5,426 nt of DNA from Clostridia bacterium (GCA_007136565.1 SLGS01000010.1:1-5426), one strand, 5' to 3'. Shown: positions 1-5,426, counted from the first letter of the stretch. Notes: generated by a model not told the origin, from the letters alone. Translations and numbers: made by a program.

Positions 1-803
1 CCCGCCGCGCCCTGATGGCGGGCACGGAAGGCCATGTAACCATGGAATTCACTATCGAGCGCGACGGTTCGGTGAGCGATGTGACCGTGATCGAGGCCGA
101 GCCGCCCGGGGTGTTCAATGCGGAGGCGGTGCGCGCCCTCGAAGCGTCGGACATGGTGCTCGGCGAGGAACTATCCCCGGTACTGACGAGACTCCTCGGC
201 CAAATCGAGTCCCCGCCTCGCGACGGGGGAGTGCTGTTCACCCTGATGCCGGCACCCGCTGCCGGCGGTCGGTCGGAAGAAGTATTGGATGCCCTGCGGG
301 AGCGCCTGGGAGGTATAGCTCCCGGGTTCGGCGGCGAAGTGCTAAGGATAGATGAACCCGGTTTCCGCGCCCGCGCCCACGCCGTCGGGATGTCCCCGGG
401 AAGTTATGCGTTGCACTTGTTGTCGACGTCCGACATCGGGGATGATGAGGTGGGGGAAGGGGGACCTCCCCGATCCGTGCTGGAGGAGGTTCTGGACCCC
501 GGGGTCGCCGACAGGATAATTGCGGCCATGCAAAGGGAAATCGACGAGGAACGGGAAACCGGACCTCCCATGGACCCACCCGGTGTCGAGAGGGAACGGG
601 AATCCGTGGGCCCACCCGAGGACGTTCCGGGCCAAGGGCCGCCGGATGATGTGCCCGCCGGTCCACCGGACTCCAAGCCGGGACCGCCCGCCGACGCTGG
701 CGATGGCCTGCCCAACCGAGGCCGGGAGGGTTTTGCGCCCCCGGGGTGGGAACGTAGGGAGGATGGTACGTTTACACCCCCGGGCCGAGCTGGGAGAAAC
801 TGA
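1..803 (+). CDS. TonB-like C-terminal domain protein, 5'-truncated
   Basis: This is the 3' part of a gene that begins before the window. The frame is open from base 3, and the residues before the first visible Met (base 15) already belong to the domain, so that Met is not the start. About residues 1-50 of the visible 266 read like a TonB C-terminal domain: an RRAL...GTEGHV entry, a strand (VTMEFTIERDGSV), a second strand (VTVIEA), then PPGVFNAEAVRAL at the helix. The final TonB strand is poorly conserved; GGVLFTLMP may stand in for it. TonB proteins pass proton-motive energy from the inner membrane to outer-membrane receptors, and related domains occur in other envelope proteins. After the domain comes a segment of about 100 residues that I do not recognise, then an acidic Pro/Gly-rich tail with GPP repeats. 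TonB normally has its proline-rich region before this domain, so transport energising is uncertain. The stop overlaps the queA start by one base. Confidence 0.6.
   Translation, partial: RRALMAGTEGHVTMEFTIERDGSVSDVTVIEAEPPGVFNAEAVRALEASDMVLGEELSPVLTRLLGQIESPPRDGGVLFTLMPAPAAGGRSEEVLDALRERLGGIAPGFGGEVLRIDEPGFRARAHAVGMSPGSYALHLLSTSDIGDDEVGEGGPPRSVLEEVLDPGVADRIIAAMQREIDEERETGPPMDPPGVERERESVGPPEDVPGQGPPDDVPAGPPDSKPGPPADAGDGLPNRGREGFAPPGWERREDGTFTPPGRAGRN
609..704 (+). repeat. Degenerate GPP tandem repeats in the TonB-like protein tail
   Basis: Four consecutive short units begin at bases 609, 636, 660 and 681 and encode GPPEDVPGQ, GPPDDVPA, GPPDSKP and GPPADAG. Units are 7-9 residues long and the DNA differs between copies, so the repeat shows at protein level rather than as identical DNA. 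The segment is acidic, rich in Pro and Gly, and probably disordered. It may act as a flexible spacer or binding arm in the periplasm; that role is inferred from composition only. Confidence 0.55.
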
Positions 804-1939
804 TGCCAAAGAAACCATTCGACGCTTCATCATATGACTATTACCTTCCGGAGTGCGATATAGCCCAGGAACCGGTGGTTCCCAGGGATTCGTCGAGATT
901 ACTCGTCCTGGATAGATCCCGTCCCCCGGGCAGCCCGCGCGGGATGGACCACCTGCACTTTCGAGATCTAGAAACCTTGCTTCGGCCCGGGGACTGCCTG
1001 GTCCTAAATAGGACCCGCGTCCGCCGGGCCCGTTTGCGCGGCATACGCCTGCCCGGCGGGGGGGAGGCAGAGATACTCCTGTTGGAGGGCGGTGGCCATC
1101 GCTGGAAGGGGATGATCCGCCCGGCGCGCCGGGTGCGCGTGGGCACCGAGATAGCCATCCTTCCCCCGGATCTTTGGGGTGAGATCGGTGATATCGAGCC
1201 CGGGGATCGCCCTGGGTCTCTGGCGTCCCGAGCACCCCTGCTCCGTGTGGACTCCGTGGAGGGCGACGGGGTCTTCGGGTTTTCCTTCGACGGCCCCACC
1301 GACGTGATGGAAGTGGAGGACCTGGGGCAGTTGCCCCTGCCTCCTTACGTCGTAAGGCCTCCCCGGGACGTATCCGGTTACCAGACGGTCTACGCGCGGG
1401 AGACGGGCTCCGCCGCCGCGCCGACCGCGGGGCTTCACTTCACGCCCCGACTCCTGGAGCGGCTGGAGCGCCTCGGTGTGCGCACCCCCCGCGTGGTACT
1501 TCACGTGGGGCCCGGGACCTTTCGACCCCTGCGCGCCGACGATGTCCGCGACCACGACATGCACACCGAGTGGCTGGAAGTCTCCCGGGAGGCGGTCGAC
1601 GAGATAGAGCGGACCAGGGCGCGGGGAGGGCGCGTGATCGCCGTGGGCACCACGGCGGTCAGGTCCCTGGAGACCGCCGCCGCGGGCGGGAAGCTCGCGC
1701 CGTACGCGGGCACCACGGACCTTTACATCTACCCCGGTTACGAGTTTCGCGTCGTCGAGGGTTTGGTGACGAACTTCCACCTGCCTTCCAGCACACTGTT
1801 GTTGCTGGTGTCCGCCATGGCGGGCAGGGACAGGATCATGGCGGCCTATCGGGAAGCCCGTCGTCGTAGTTATCGGTTCTACTCCTTCGGAGACGCCATG
1901 TACATATTGCCAAAAAGGGAAGGTGGGTCGTCGCGATGA
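803..1939 (+). CDS. queA: S-adenosylmethionine:tRNA ribosyltransferase-isomerase QueA
   Basis: QueA transfers and isomerises the ribosyl group of S-adenosylmethionine onto preQ1 already inserted at tRNA position 34, giving epoxyqueuosine; this is the penultimate step of queuosine synthesis, in the cytoplasm. The 378-residue length is close to the family norm. Visible family motifs in order: DYYLPECDIAQEP (12-24), RDSSRLLVLDR (28-38), LVLNRTRV (66-73), LPLPPYV (177-183), GYQTVYA...GSAAAPTAGLHFT (192-214), HVGPGTFRPL (234-243), DHDMHTEW (250-257), GTTAVRSLE (282-290), TNFHLPSSTLLLLVSAMAG (323-341) and YSFGDAMYIL (360-369). The ATG start is supported by GGGAG at 792-796, six bases upstream, and by the expected N-terminal alignment. 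It overlaps the upstream gene's stop by one base and tgt by four, indicating one operon with tgt, which acts just before it. No motif appears lost. Confidence 0.97.
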   Translation: MPKKPFDASSYDYYLPECDIAQEPVVPRDSSRLLVLDRSRPPGSPRGMDHLHFRDLETLLRPGDCLVLNRTRVRRARLRGIRLPGGGEAEILLLEGGGHRWKGMIRPARRVRVGTEIAILPPDLWGEIGDIEPGDRPGSLASRAPLLRVDSVEGDGVFGFSFDGPTDVMEVEDLGQLPLPPYVVRPPRDVSGYQTVYARETGSAAAPTAGLHFTPRLLERLERLGVRTPRVVLHVGPGTFRPLRADDVRDHDMHTEWLEVSREAVDEIERTRARGGRVIAVGTTAVRSLETAAAGGKLAPYAGTTDLYIYPGYEFRVVEGLVTNFHLPSSTLLLLVSAMAGRDRIMAAYREARRRSYRFYSFGDAMYILPKREGGSSR

Positions 1940-3057
1940 CGCTGATCTACGAGTCGTCGAAAACCCTGGACCGCGGTGCCAGGATCGGGAAGATGATTAC
2001 GCCCCACGGATCGGTGAATACCCCGACCTTTATGCCCGTGGGGACCGCGGGGAGCGTCAAGGCGGTGGGTCCGAGGGACCTGTCGGAGGCCGGCGTGGAG
2101 ATGATCCTCGCCAACACCTACCACCTCCACCTCCGACCCGGGGAGGAGATCGTCGCCCGCATGGGCGGGTTGCACGGATTCATGGGGTGGAATCGCCCGA
2201 TACTCACCGACAGCGGCGGTTTCCAGGTCTTCAGCCTGTCCTCCCTTCGCACCGTCGACGACGATGGCGTCACCTTCAACTCCCACGTGGACGGTGCTCG
2301 ATTGCACCTGACGCCGGAGTCGGCGGTGGCGATACAGGAGAAGCTGGGTGCGGATATCATAATGCCCCTGGATCAATGTCCACCCCTCCCGTCCAGTCCC
2401 GGGGATCTCGCCGAAGCCGTCCGTCGCACCACGCACTGGGCCGAAAGATCCCTCGCCGCGAGGCGTCGAGACGACCAGTCCATGTTCGGGATAATCCAGG
2501 GTGGAGTGGATCTCGACCTTCGCCGGGAGCACCTGGATGATATGATCTCCCTCGGATTCGAGGGGTACGCGCTGGGGGGATTGAGCGTGGGCGAGCCCCT
2601 GGAGGAGATGTACGGGGTCCTGGCGGGCCTGGTCGGTCGTATGCCGGGGGATCGACCCCGATATCTCATGGGAGTGGGAAGCCCCGACGCCGTCATCGAG
2701 GCCGTCCGGGAGGGCATAGACATGTTCGACTCGGTGTATCCCACCCGTATGGCCAGGCACGGAACCGTCATGACCTCTTCGGGTCCCCTCACCATAAGGA
2801 ACGCCGTCCAGGCCGACCGGACGGGTCCCCTGGATCCCCGGTGCGATTGCCCCACTTGCAGAAACTTCCATCGCGCGTACGTACGCCACCTGATCAAGTC
2901 CAGGGAGGTTTTCGGGTATCACCTCGCCACTATCCATAACCTCCGTTTCATGGCGGATCTGATGTGCGACTTGCGCTCGGCCATCGCAGGTGACTACCTC
3001 GAGGATTTTCGGCGCGAGTTCTGGGCCAACTATTACGGTGAAGAACCCCCCCGATGA
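1936..3057 (+). CDS. tgt: tRNA-guanine(34) transglycosylase Tgt
   Basis: Tgt swaps guanine-34 of GUN-anticodon tRNAs for the queuosine precursor preQ1, forming a covalent enzyme-tRNA intermediate. The 373 residues match bacterial Tgt. Key residues, compared with the well-studied Zymomonas enzyme: Asp92 in TDSGGFQVFSL (general acid/base), Asp146 in MPLDQCPP and Gln188 in IIQGG (base recognition), Glu220 in GGLSVGEP, and Asp265 in DMFDSVYPTR (nucleophile). Zinc ligands are Cys303, Cys305, Cys308 (CDCPTC) and His334 (TIHNL), with spacing equal to that family's. Two common residues differ: the usual FDCV reads FDSV and the usual DEC reads DQC; neither removes a catalytic Asp. The ATG overlaps the queA stop as ATGA, and a GGTGG-containing site lies about nine bases upstream, so coupling to queA translation is likely. 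It should act immediately before QueA in the same pathway. Confidence 0.98.
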   Translation: MTLIYESSKTLDRGARIGKMITPHGSVNTPTFMPVGTAGSVKAVGPRDLSEAGVEMILANTYHLHLRPGEEIVARMGGLHGFMGWNRPILTDSGGFQVFSLSSLRTVDDDGVTFNSHVDGARLHLTPESAVAIQEKLGADIIMPLDQCPPLPSSPGDLAEAVRRTTHWAERSLAARRRDDQSMFGIIQGGVDLDLRREHLDDMISLGFEGYALGGLSVGEPLEEMYGVLAGLVGRMPGDRPRYLMGVGSPDAVIEAVREGIDMFDSVYPTRMARHGTVMTSSGPLTIRNAVQADRTGPLDPRCDCPTCRNFHRAYVRHLIKSREVFGYHLATIHNLRFMADLMCDLRSAIAGDYLEDFRREFWANYYGEEPPR

Positions 3058-3072
3058 TCGACCCGATCGTTG
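3052..3072 (+). other. Hairpin spanning the tgt stop codon, not a classical terminator
   Basis: The last bases of tgt and the following bases can fold into a nine-pair stem, two pairs of which are G-U (CGAUGAUCG, loop ACC, CGAUCGUUG). The stem includes the TGA stop. No U-run follows, so it does not look like an intrinsic terminator. It could protect the 3' end of the tgt message or be chance; the 3' arm overlaps the proposed -35 element. Confidence 0.35.
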
Positions 3073-3098
3073 CGGTGGTAGTCGCCGAGCAATAGAAT
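3070..3098 (+). promoter_or_regulatory. Probable sigma-70-type promoter for the riboswitch leader
   Basis: TTGCGG (3070-3075) and TAGAAT (3093-3098) are separated by exactly 17 bases. The -10 box matches TATAAT at five of six positions and the -35 box keeps the TTG. They sit in the only clearly AT-rich patch of the gap, just after tgt and ahead of the FMN riboswitch. Transcription would start near 3105 and give a leader of about 60 bases before the aptamer. An overlapping TATATT (3098-3103) lacks a good -35 partner. Confidence 0.5.
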
Positions 3099-3122
3099 AT
3101 ATTTACACGGTGGCCCTCTTGG

Positions 3123-3159
3123 GTCGCCATGGTAGGGGATCGGCGACGACATCGTCGTC
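3123..3159 (+). other. Two competing leader hairpins upstream of the FMN aptamer
   Basis: GUCGCC (3123-3128) can pair with GGCGAC (3142-3147) around a 13-base loop, while GACGAC (3145-3150) can pair with GUCGUC (3154-3159) around a three-base loop. The two helices share bases 3145-3147 and cannot form together. Neither belongs to the known FMN aptamer, which starts near 3168. They may be folding aids or simply GC-rich background. Confidence 0.3.
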
Positions 3160-3167
3160 CCCCGCGA

Positions 3168-3309
3168 CGTCTTCGTGGCAGGGTGAGGGGATGGCTATCC
3201 CCAATTCCCGACCGGTGGTGAAGCCCCCCAGGGGGACGAGTCCATCAGCCTCATCGGTTGATCCGGTTGGAATCCGGAACCGACAGTAAAGTCTGATTGG
3301 GAGGAGGCG
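3168..3309 (+). ncRNA. FMN riboswitch (RFN element)
   Basis: This is the flavin mononucleotide aptamer found in leaders of riboflavin synthesis and transport genes. The conserved landmarks occur in order: a closing stem P1 (CGUCUUC 3168-3174 with GGAGGCG 3303-3309, including G-U pairs), GGGUGA...AAUUCCC (3181-3209), GACCGGUGGU (3210-3219), a CCCC/GGGG variable stem near 3224-3235, a stem-loop AUCAGCC/GGUUGAU (3244-3262), a stem UCCGG/CCGGA (3262-3278), then ACCGACAGUAAAGUCUG (3279-3295) and GGGAGGAG (3299-3306). The second conserved hairpin carries an extra 16-base stem-loop (3187-3202); removing it restores the consensus GGGUGAAAUUCCC exactly. In this family FMN binding usually switches off the downstream gene. 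Here that gene is a membrane S component, which points to control of flavin uptake. Confidence 0.95.
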
Positions 3310-3366
3310 GAGCGTACGAGACGGCCCCGGTCGCCACCGGGCAGCTGACTTGCACCCTCCGCGCCC
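3303..3366 (+). promoter_or_regulatory. Proposed antiterminator of the FMN riboswitch
   Basis: GCGGAG (3307-3312) can pair with CUCCGC (3357-3362), and after small bulges G3306 and GG 3303-3304 can reach CCC 3364-3366. This helix uses the 3' strand of aptamer stem P1 and the 5' arm of the downstream terminator, so it excludes both. That is the geometry expected of an OFF switch: FMN-stabilised P1 frees the terminator, and without FMN the antiterminator forms. A local hairpin, CCCGGU/ACCGGG (3326-3341), fits inside its loop. The pairings were found by eye, without energy calculation. Confidence 0.4.
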
Positions 3367-3390
3367 CGACCCGCTCGGGGTTTTCGTTTC
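3364..3390 (+). terminator. Riboswitch-controlled intrinsic terminator
   Basis: CCCCGA (3364-3369) pairs with UCGGGG (3375-3380) around the loop CCCGC, followed directly by UUUUCGUUUC. This is a standard rho-independent terminator, 31 bases before the transporter start codon and downstream of the FMN aptamer. It is therefore read as the expression platform of the riboswitch and not as the end of tgt. Confidence 0.85.
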
Positions 3391-3395
3391 TTCAC

Positions 3396-3407
3396 AGGAG
3401 AGGTGAT
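3396..3407 (+). promoter_or_regulatory. Ribosome binding site deciding the transporter start
   Basis: AGGAGAGGUGAU is a near-perfect match to the 16S rRNA anti-Shine-Dalgarno sequence. GAGG (3400-3403) ends eight bases before ATG 3412. A GTG in the same frame at 3403 lies inside this site and cannot be a sensible start, so ATG 3412 is chosen. Confidence 0.8.
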
Positions 3408-3411
3408 ATCG

Positions 3412-3924
3412 ATGAACCTTGGAACCCGCAGGATGGTACTCGGCGCCGTTTTCGCGGCGTTGATACTCATGGCCACCACATTCCTAAAGATACCGGGGGC
3501 GACCGGTTACTACCACCTGGGAGACGGTTTCATCTACGCGGCGGCGGTCCTGTTGGGCCCCGTCCTCGGCGGCATGGCAGCCGCGGTGGGTTCGATGCTC
3601 GCCGACGTACTCGGGGGATACGCGATATGGGCGCCCTGGACTTTCGTAATAAAGGGGTTAACCGCTATCGCTGTAGGCCTGGTGGCTTACAGGGCCCGAT
3701 CCTGGCCGCGGATAGGCCTGGGAATGGTCCTCGGGGCAGCCGTAACCATAGCCGGTTACGCCCTGGCTGCCTACGTGATGTACGGATTCGCAGCGGTCCT
3801 GCCCGAGACATACTTCAACGTGGCCCAAACCGGATTCGGAATATTGATAGGATTTGCCTTGTTGCTTTGGAACAGGACCCGCATGGATGACATGATGCAC
3901 CTGGACGAGGATCGCGAGAGATAG
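3412..3924 (+). CDS. ECF transporter S component, probable riboflavin transporter
   Basis: This 170-residue membrane protein has about six hydrophobic helices (near 8-27, 37-53, 55-72, 77-93, 101-125 and 137-153), the layout of an S component of energy-coupling factor vitamin transporters. The stretch GYYHLGDGFIYAAAVLLGP (32-50), followed by GSMLADVLGGYAIWAPWTFVIKGL (60-83), matches the DUF1393/ECF-ribofla_trS type. Helix 1 holds AVFAA (12-16), consistent with the AxxxA motif through which S components contact EcfT. The S component captures the vitamin; the EcfT and ATPase subunits are not in the window and would have to be shared from elsewhere. The FMN riboswitch and terminator directly upstream make riboflavin the best substrate guess; the family alone does not prove it. 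Two tRNA-queuosine genes precede it, so a queuosine-precursor substrate was considered, but the sequence is not QueT-like and the riboswitch is not a preQ1 type. The C-terminus is short, Met/Asp-rich and cytoplasmic in appearance. Confidence 0.85.
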   Translation: MNLGTRRMVLGAVFAALILMATTFLKIPGATGYYHLGDGFIYAAAVLLGPVLGGMAAAVGSMLADVLGGYAIWAPWTFVIKGLTAIAVGLVAYRARSWPRIGLGMVLGAAVTIAGYALAAYVMYGFAAVLPETYFNVAQTGFGILIGFALLLWNRTRMDDMMHLDEDRER

Positions 3925-3925
3925 C

Positions 3926-3946
3926 CCCGGGGTCCGGATCCCCGGG
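3926..3946 (+). other. GC-rich hairpin between the transporter gene and rtcB
   Basis: CCCGGGG (3926-3932) pairs perfectly with CCCCGGG (3940-3946) around a seven-base loop, starting two bases after the transporter stop codon. There is no U-tract, so strong intrinsic termination is not expected. It could reduce read-through, protect the upstream message, or mark an RNA processing point between the two genes. Confidence 0.45.
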
Positions 3947-3975
3947 AATGTCCGCGAATCCTCGCCGGAGGGAGG

Positions 3976-5406
3976 ATGCTCGTGAGTCGCTTGATACCGG
4001 ACGGAGAAAATCGCTGGAGATTGCCCAGGCGCGCAAAGATGAGGGTGGACGCCCTGGTTTACATGAGTCGACGGCTGAAGGAGGCGCACCTGGAGAAGGG
4101 GGCCCTGGATCAGTTGGAGGATTCCGCCGCTCTCCCCGGGATCCTGGATCCGGTGATCGGGATGCCCGATCTGCACCAGGGATACGGGTTGCCCATCGGC
4201 GGGGTCATGGCCATGCGCGCCGAGGAGGAGGACATCGGTGAATCGGTGGTATCGGCGGGTGCCGTGGGCTACGACATAAACTGCGGCGTCAGGCTACTAT
4301 CCACGGACCTAGAAGCGGCGGACCTCGGCCGGGATGACCTGTCCTCGCTGTTGGATCACCTGGTCCGCAGGATTCCCCCGGGGGTCGGAAAATCCAGCGC
4401 CCAGGGCGAAATCGGGATAGATTTCGAGGAGGTAGTCACCCGGGGGGCCCGGGCCCTGGTGGACGCGGGATACGGGCGCAGCGAGGACCCCGAGGCCATC
4501 GAGGAGTACGGCGCCATGGAGGGCGCCCGCCTGGGGGCGGTGACCGCCAAGGCCCGACAAAGGGCGGACCAACTGGCCACCATCGGCGGAGGAAACCACT
4601 TCATCGAACTGGGCGAGGTGGAGGAAGTATACGATGAAGACCTGGCGGCGCGCTTCGACCTTCACAGGGGGAGGTTGAGCGTGATGATACACACCGGTAG
4701 CCGGGGATTCGGCCACGAGATATGCGGGCATTATTCATCACTCATGGGGAAGGCGGCCAAGTCCTACGGGATAGACCTCCCCAACAAGGGCCTGGCGTGC
4801 GTTCCGATATCATCTCGCGAGGGTCGGGATTACCTGGCGGCCATGGCGTGCGCGGTCAACTACGCCTTCGCCAACAGGCAACTCATGACCCACGAGGTCC
4901 GCGGGGCCTTCGAGGATTTCATGGGGCGCGTCCCCGGTCTCGCGGTGGTCTACGACGTGGCGCACAACATCGCCAAGTTCGAGATGCATCGCGGATCAAA
5001 GGCCCTGGTCCACCGAAAGGGTGCCACCCGGGCCCTGGGGCCGGGTCACAGCGAAAACCCGCGTCGTTACAGCGATGTGGGACACCCCGCCATTGTGCCC
5101 GGTAGCATGGGCACCGCTTCCTACGTCTTGGTCGGTACGGATCAAACCGCCGAGACCTATTTCTCCATCAACCACGGTGCCGGACGGGTCATGTCGAGGG
5201 GACAGGCGAGAAAGAGCATCGACCTCGGGGAATTCCGTCGCCAACTGGGCGAGGTCGTCTACGGTGGAGTCTCGCCGAAGAAGGTGATCGACGAGGCTCC
5301 GTCGGCTTACAAGGATATCGACGACGTGGTGGACAGCCTGGCGGACATCGGGATAACGCGCAAGGTAGCCCGCCTGAGGCCCATGGCCGTGATCAAGGGA
5401 TCCTGA
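3976..5406 (+). CDS. rtcB: RNA-splicing ligase RtcB
   Basis: RtcB joins RNA ends carrying a 2',3'-cyclic phosphate or 3'-phosphate to 5'-OH ends, using GTP and Mn2+ through a guanylylated histidine. In archaea and animals it splices tRNA; in bacteria it mainly acts in RNA repair. The 476-residue length is near the Pyrococcus enzyme's 481. All key residues are visible: Asp100 and Cys103 in GYDINCGVR, Asn207 and His208 in GGGNHF, His239 in HTGSRGFGH, His330 in DVAHN, and the nucleophile His400 in NHGAGR. MPDLHQGYGLPIGGV (63-77) and the N-terminal WRLP...MRVDALVY are also typical. Two starts are possible: ATG 3976, with GGAG 3967-3970 five bases upstream, or GTG 3982, with GGAGG 3971-3975 six bases upstream; they differ by two residues. 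No intein interrupts it. It lies 51 bases after the transporter gene with no obvious promoter between, so it may share the flavin-controlled transcript. Archease, its usual activator, is not in the window. Confidence 0.97.
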   Translation: MLVSRLIPDGENRWRLPRRAKMRVDALVYMSRRLKEAHLEKGALDQLEDSAALPGILDPVIGMPDLHQGYGLPIGGVMAMRAEEEDIGESVVSAGAVGYDINCGVRLLSTDLEAADLGRDDLSSLLDHLVRRIPPGVGKSSAQGEIGIDFEEVVTRGARALVDAGYGRSEDPEAIEEYGAMEGARLGAVTAKARQRADQLATIGGGNHFIELGEVEEVYDEDLAARFDLHRGRLSVMIHTGSRGFGHEICGHYSSLMGKAAKSYGIDLPNKGLACVPISSREGRDYLAAMACAVNYAFANRQLMTHEVRGAFEDFMGRVPGLAVVYDVAHNIAKFEMHRGSKALVHRKGATRALGPGHSENPRRYSDVGHPAIVPGSMGTASYVLVGTDQTAETYFSINHGAGRVMSRGQARKSIDLGEFRRQLGEVVYGGVSPKKVIDEAPSAYKDIDDVVDSLADIGITRKVARLRPMAVIKGS

Positions 5407-5426
5407 GTTCGGGAGTCGGATCGAAG

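Noticed and set aside
15..803. Met at base 15 as the true start of the first gene
   Set aside because: The frame is open to the window edge and the preceding residues RRAL fit the TonB domain entry, so the gene is cut by the window.
342..1235. Long open frames on the minus strand (also 1879-2937 and 1004-1780)
   Set aside because: They lie antisense to well-recognised genes, have no family motifs, and are typical products of GC-rich codon bias.
2990..3289. Possible 99-residue gene running from the tgt end into the riboswitch
   Set aside because: It overlaps tgt and the structured FMN aptamer, has low-complexity Ser/Arg/Pro composition, and no ribosome binding site was seen.
3364..3390. Reading the U-tract hairpin as the simple terminator of tgt
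   Set aside because: It lies over 300 bases from the tgt stop and directly behind the aptamer, so it is best explained as the riboswitch platform.
3403..3411. GTG at 3403 as start of the transporter gene
   Set aside because: It lies within the Shine-Dalgarno sequence itself; ATG 3412 has proper spacing.
3058..3411. A preQ1 riboswitch or a QueT-type queuosine-precursor transporter, suggested by the neighbouring queA and tgt
   Set aside because: The leader matches the FMN aptamer landmarks throughout, is far longer than a preQ1 aptamer, and the protein matches the riboflavin-type S component.
3976..5406. Intein or frameshift in rtcB
   Set aside because: The frame is continuous at normal family length and all catalytic motifs occur at normal spacing.
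1..5426. Defence system, mobile element or CRISPR array
   Set aside because: No transposase, integrase, repeat-spacer pattern or toxin-antitoxin pair was seen; all five genes are housekeeping or envelope genes on one strand.

Overview
The window is a compact, GC-rich bacterial stretch that is almost fully coding on the + strand. It carries five genes: the 3' part of a TonB-like gene, queA, tgt, a membrane S component of an ECF-type vitamin transporter, and rtcB. The one sizeable non-coding gap (3058-3411) holds a probable promoter, a clear FMN riboswitch (RFN element) and an intrinsic terminator just ahead of the transporter gene. No antisense gene, mobile element, CRISPR array, tRNA or rRNA is visible.

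Organism: Tgt, QueA and the FMN riboswitch are bacterial in type. A TonB-type C-terminal domain suggests a diderm (two-membrane) cell. The genes are GC-rich yet use AUA (Ile) and AGG (Arg) freely, which is unlike enterics or Streptomyces. A lineage such as Synergistota or another deep-branching GC-rich anaerobe would fit, but this is a low-confidence guess.

Layout: (1) 1-803, the TonB-like gene with its N-terminus outside the window and an unusual acidic, proline-rich C-terminal tail. (2) 803-1939 queA and 1936-3057 tgt. The three reading frames overlap by 1 and 4 bases, so they look like one translationally coupled operon. Tgt puts preQ1 into the anticodon wobble position of tRNA, and QueA then adds the cyclopentene-type moiety from SAM, giving epoxyqueuosine. 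(3) 3058-3411, the regulatory gap. (4) 3412-3924, a six-helix S component that, from its family and its FMN riboswitch, most likely imports riboflavin. (5) 3976-5406, rtcB, an RNA 3'-phosphate/5'-OH ligase with all metal and guanylylation residues intact, 51 bases after the transporter gene and possibly read from the same riboswitch-controlled transcript.

I see no strong evidence of a wholly new system. The most distinctive points are a precise 16-base hairpin insertion in loop L2 of the FMN aptamer, a readable mutually exclusive antiterminator/terminator arrangement behind it, rtcB as a possible passenger on a flavin-controlled transcript, and the C-terminal extension of the TonB-like protein.
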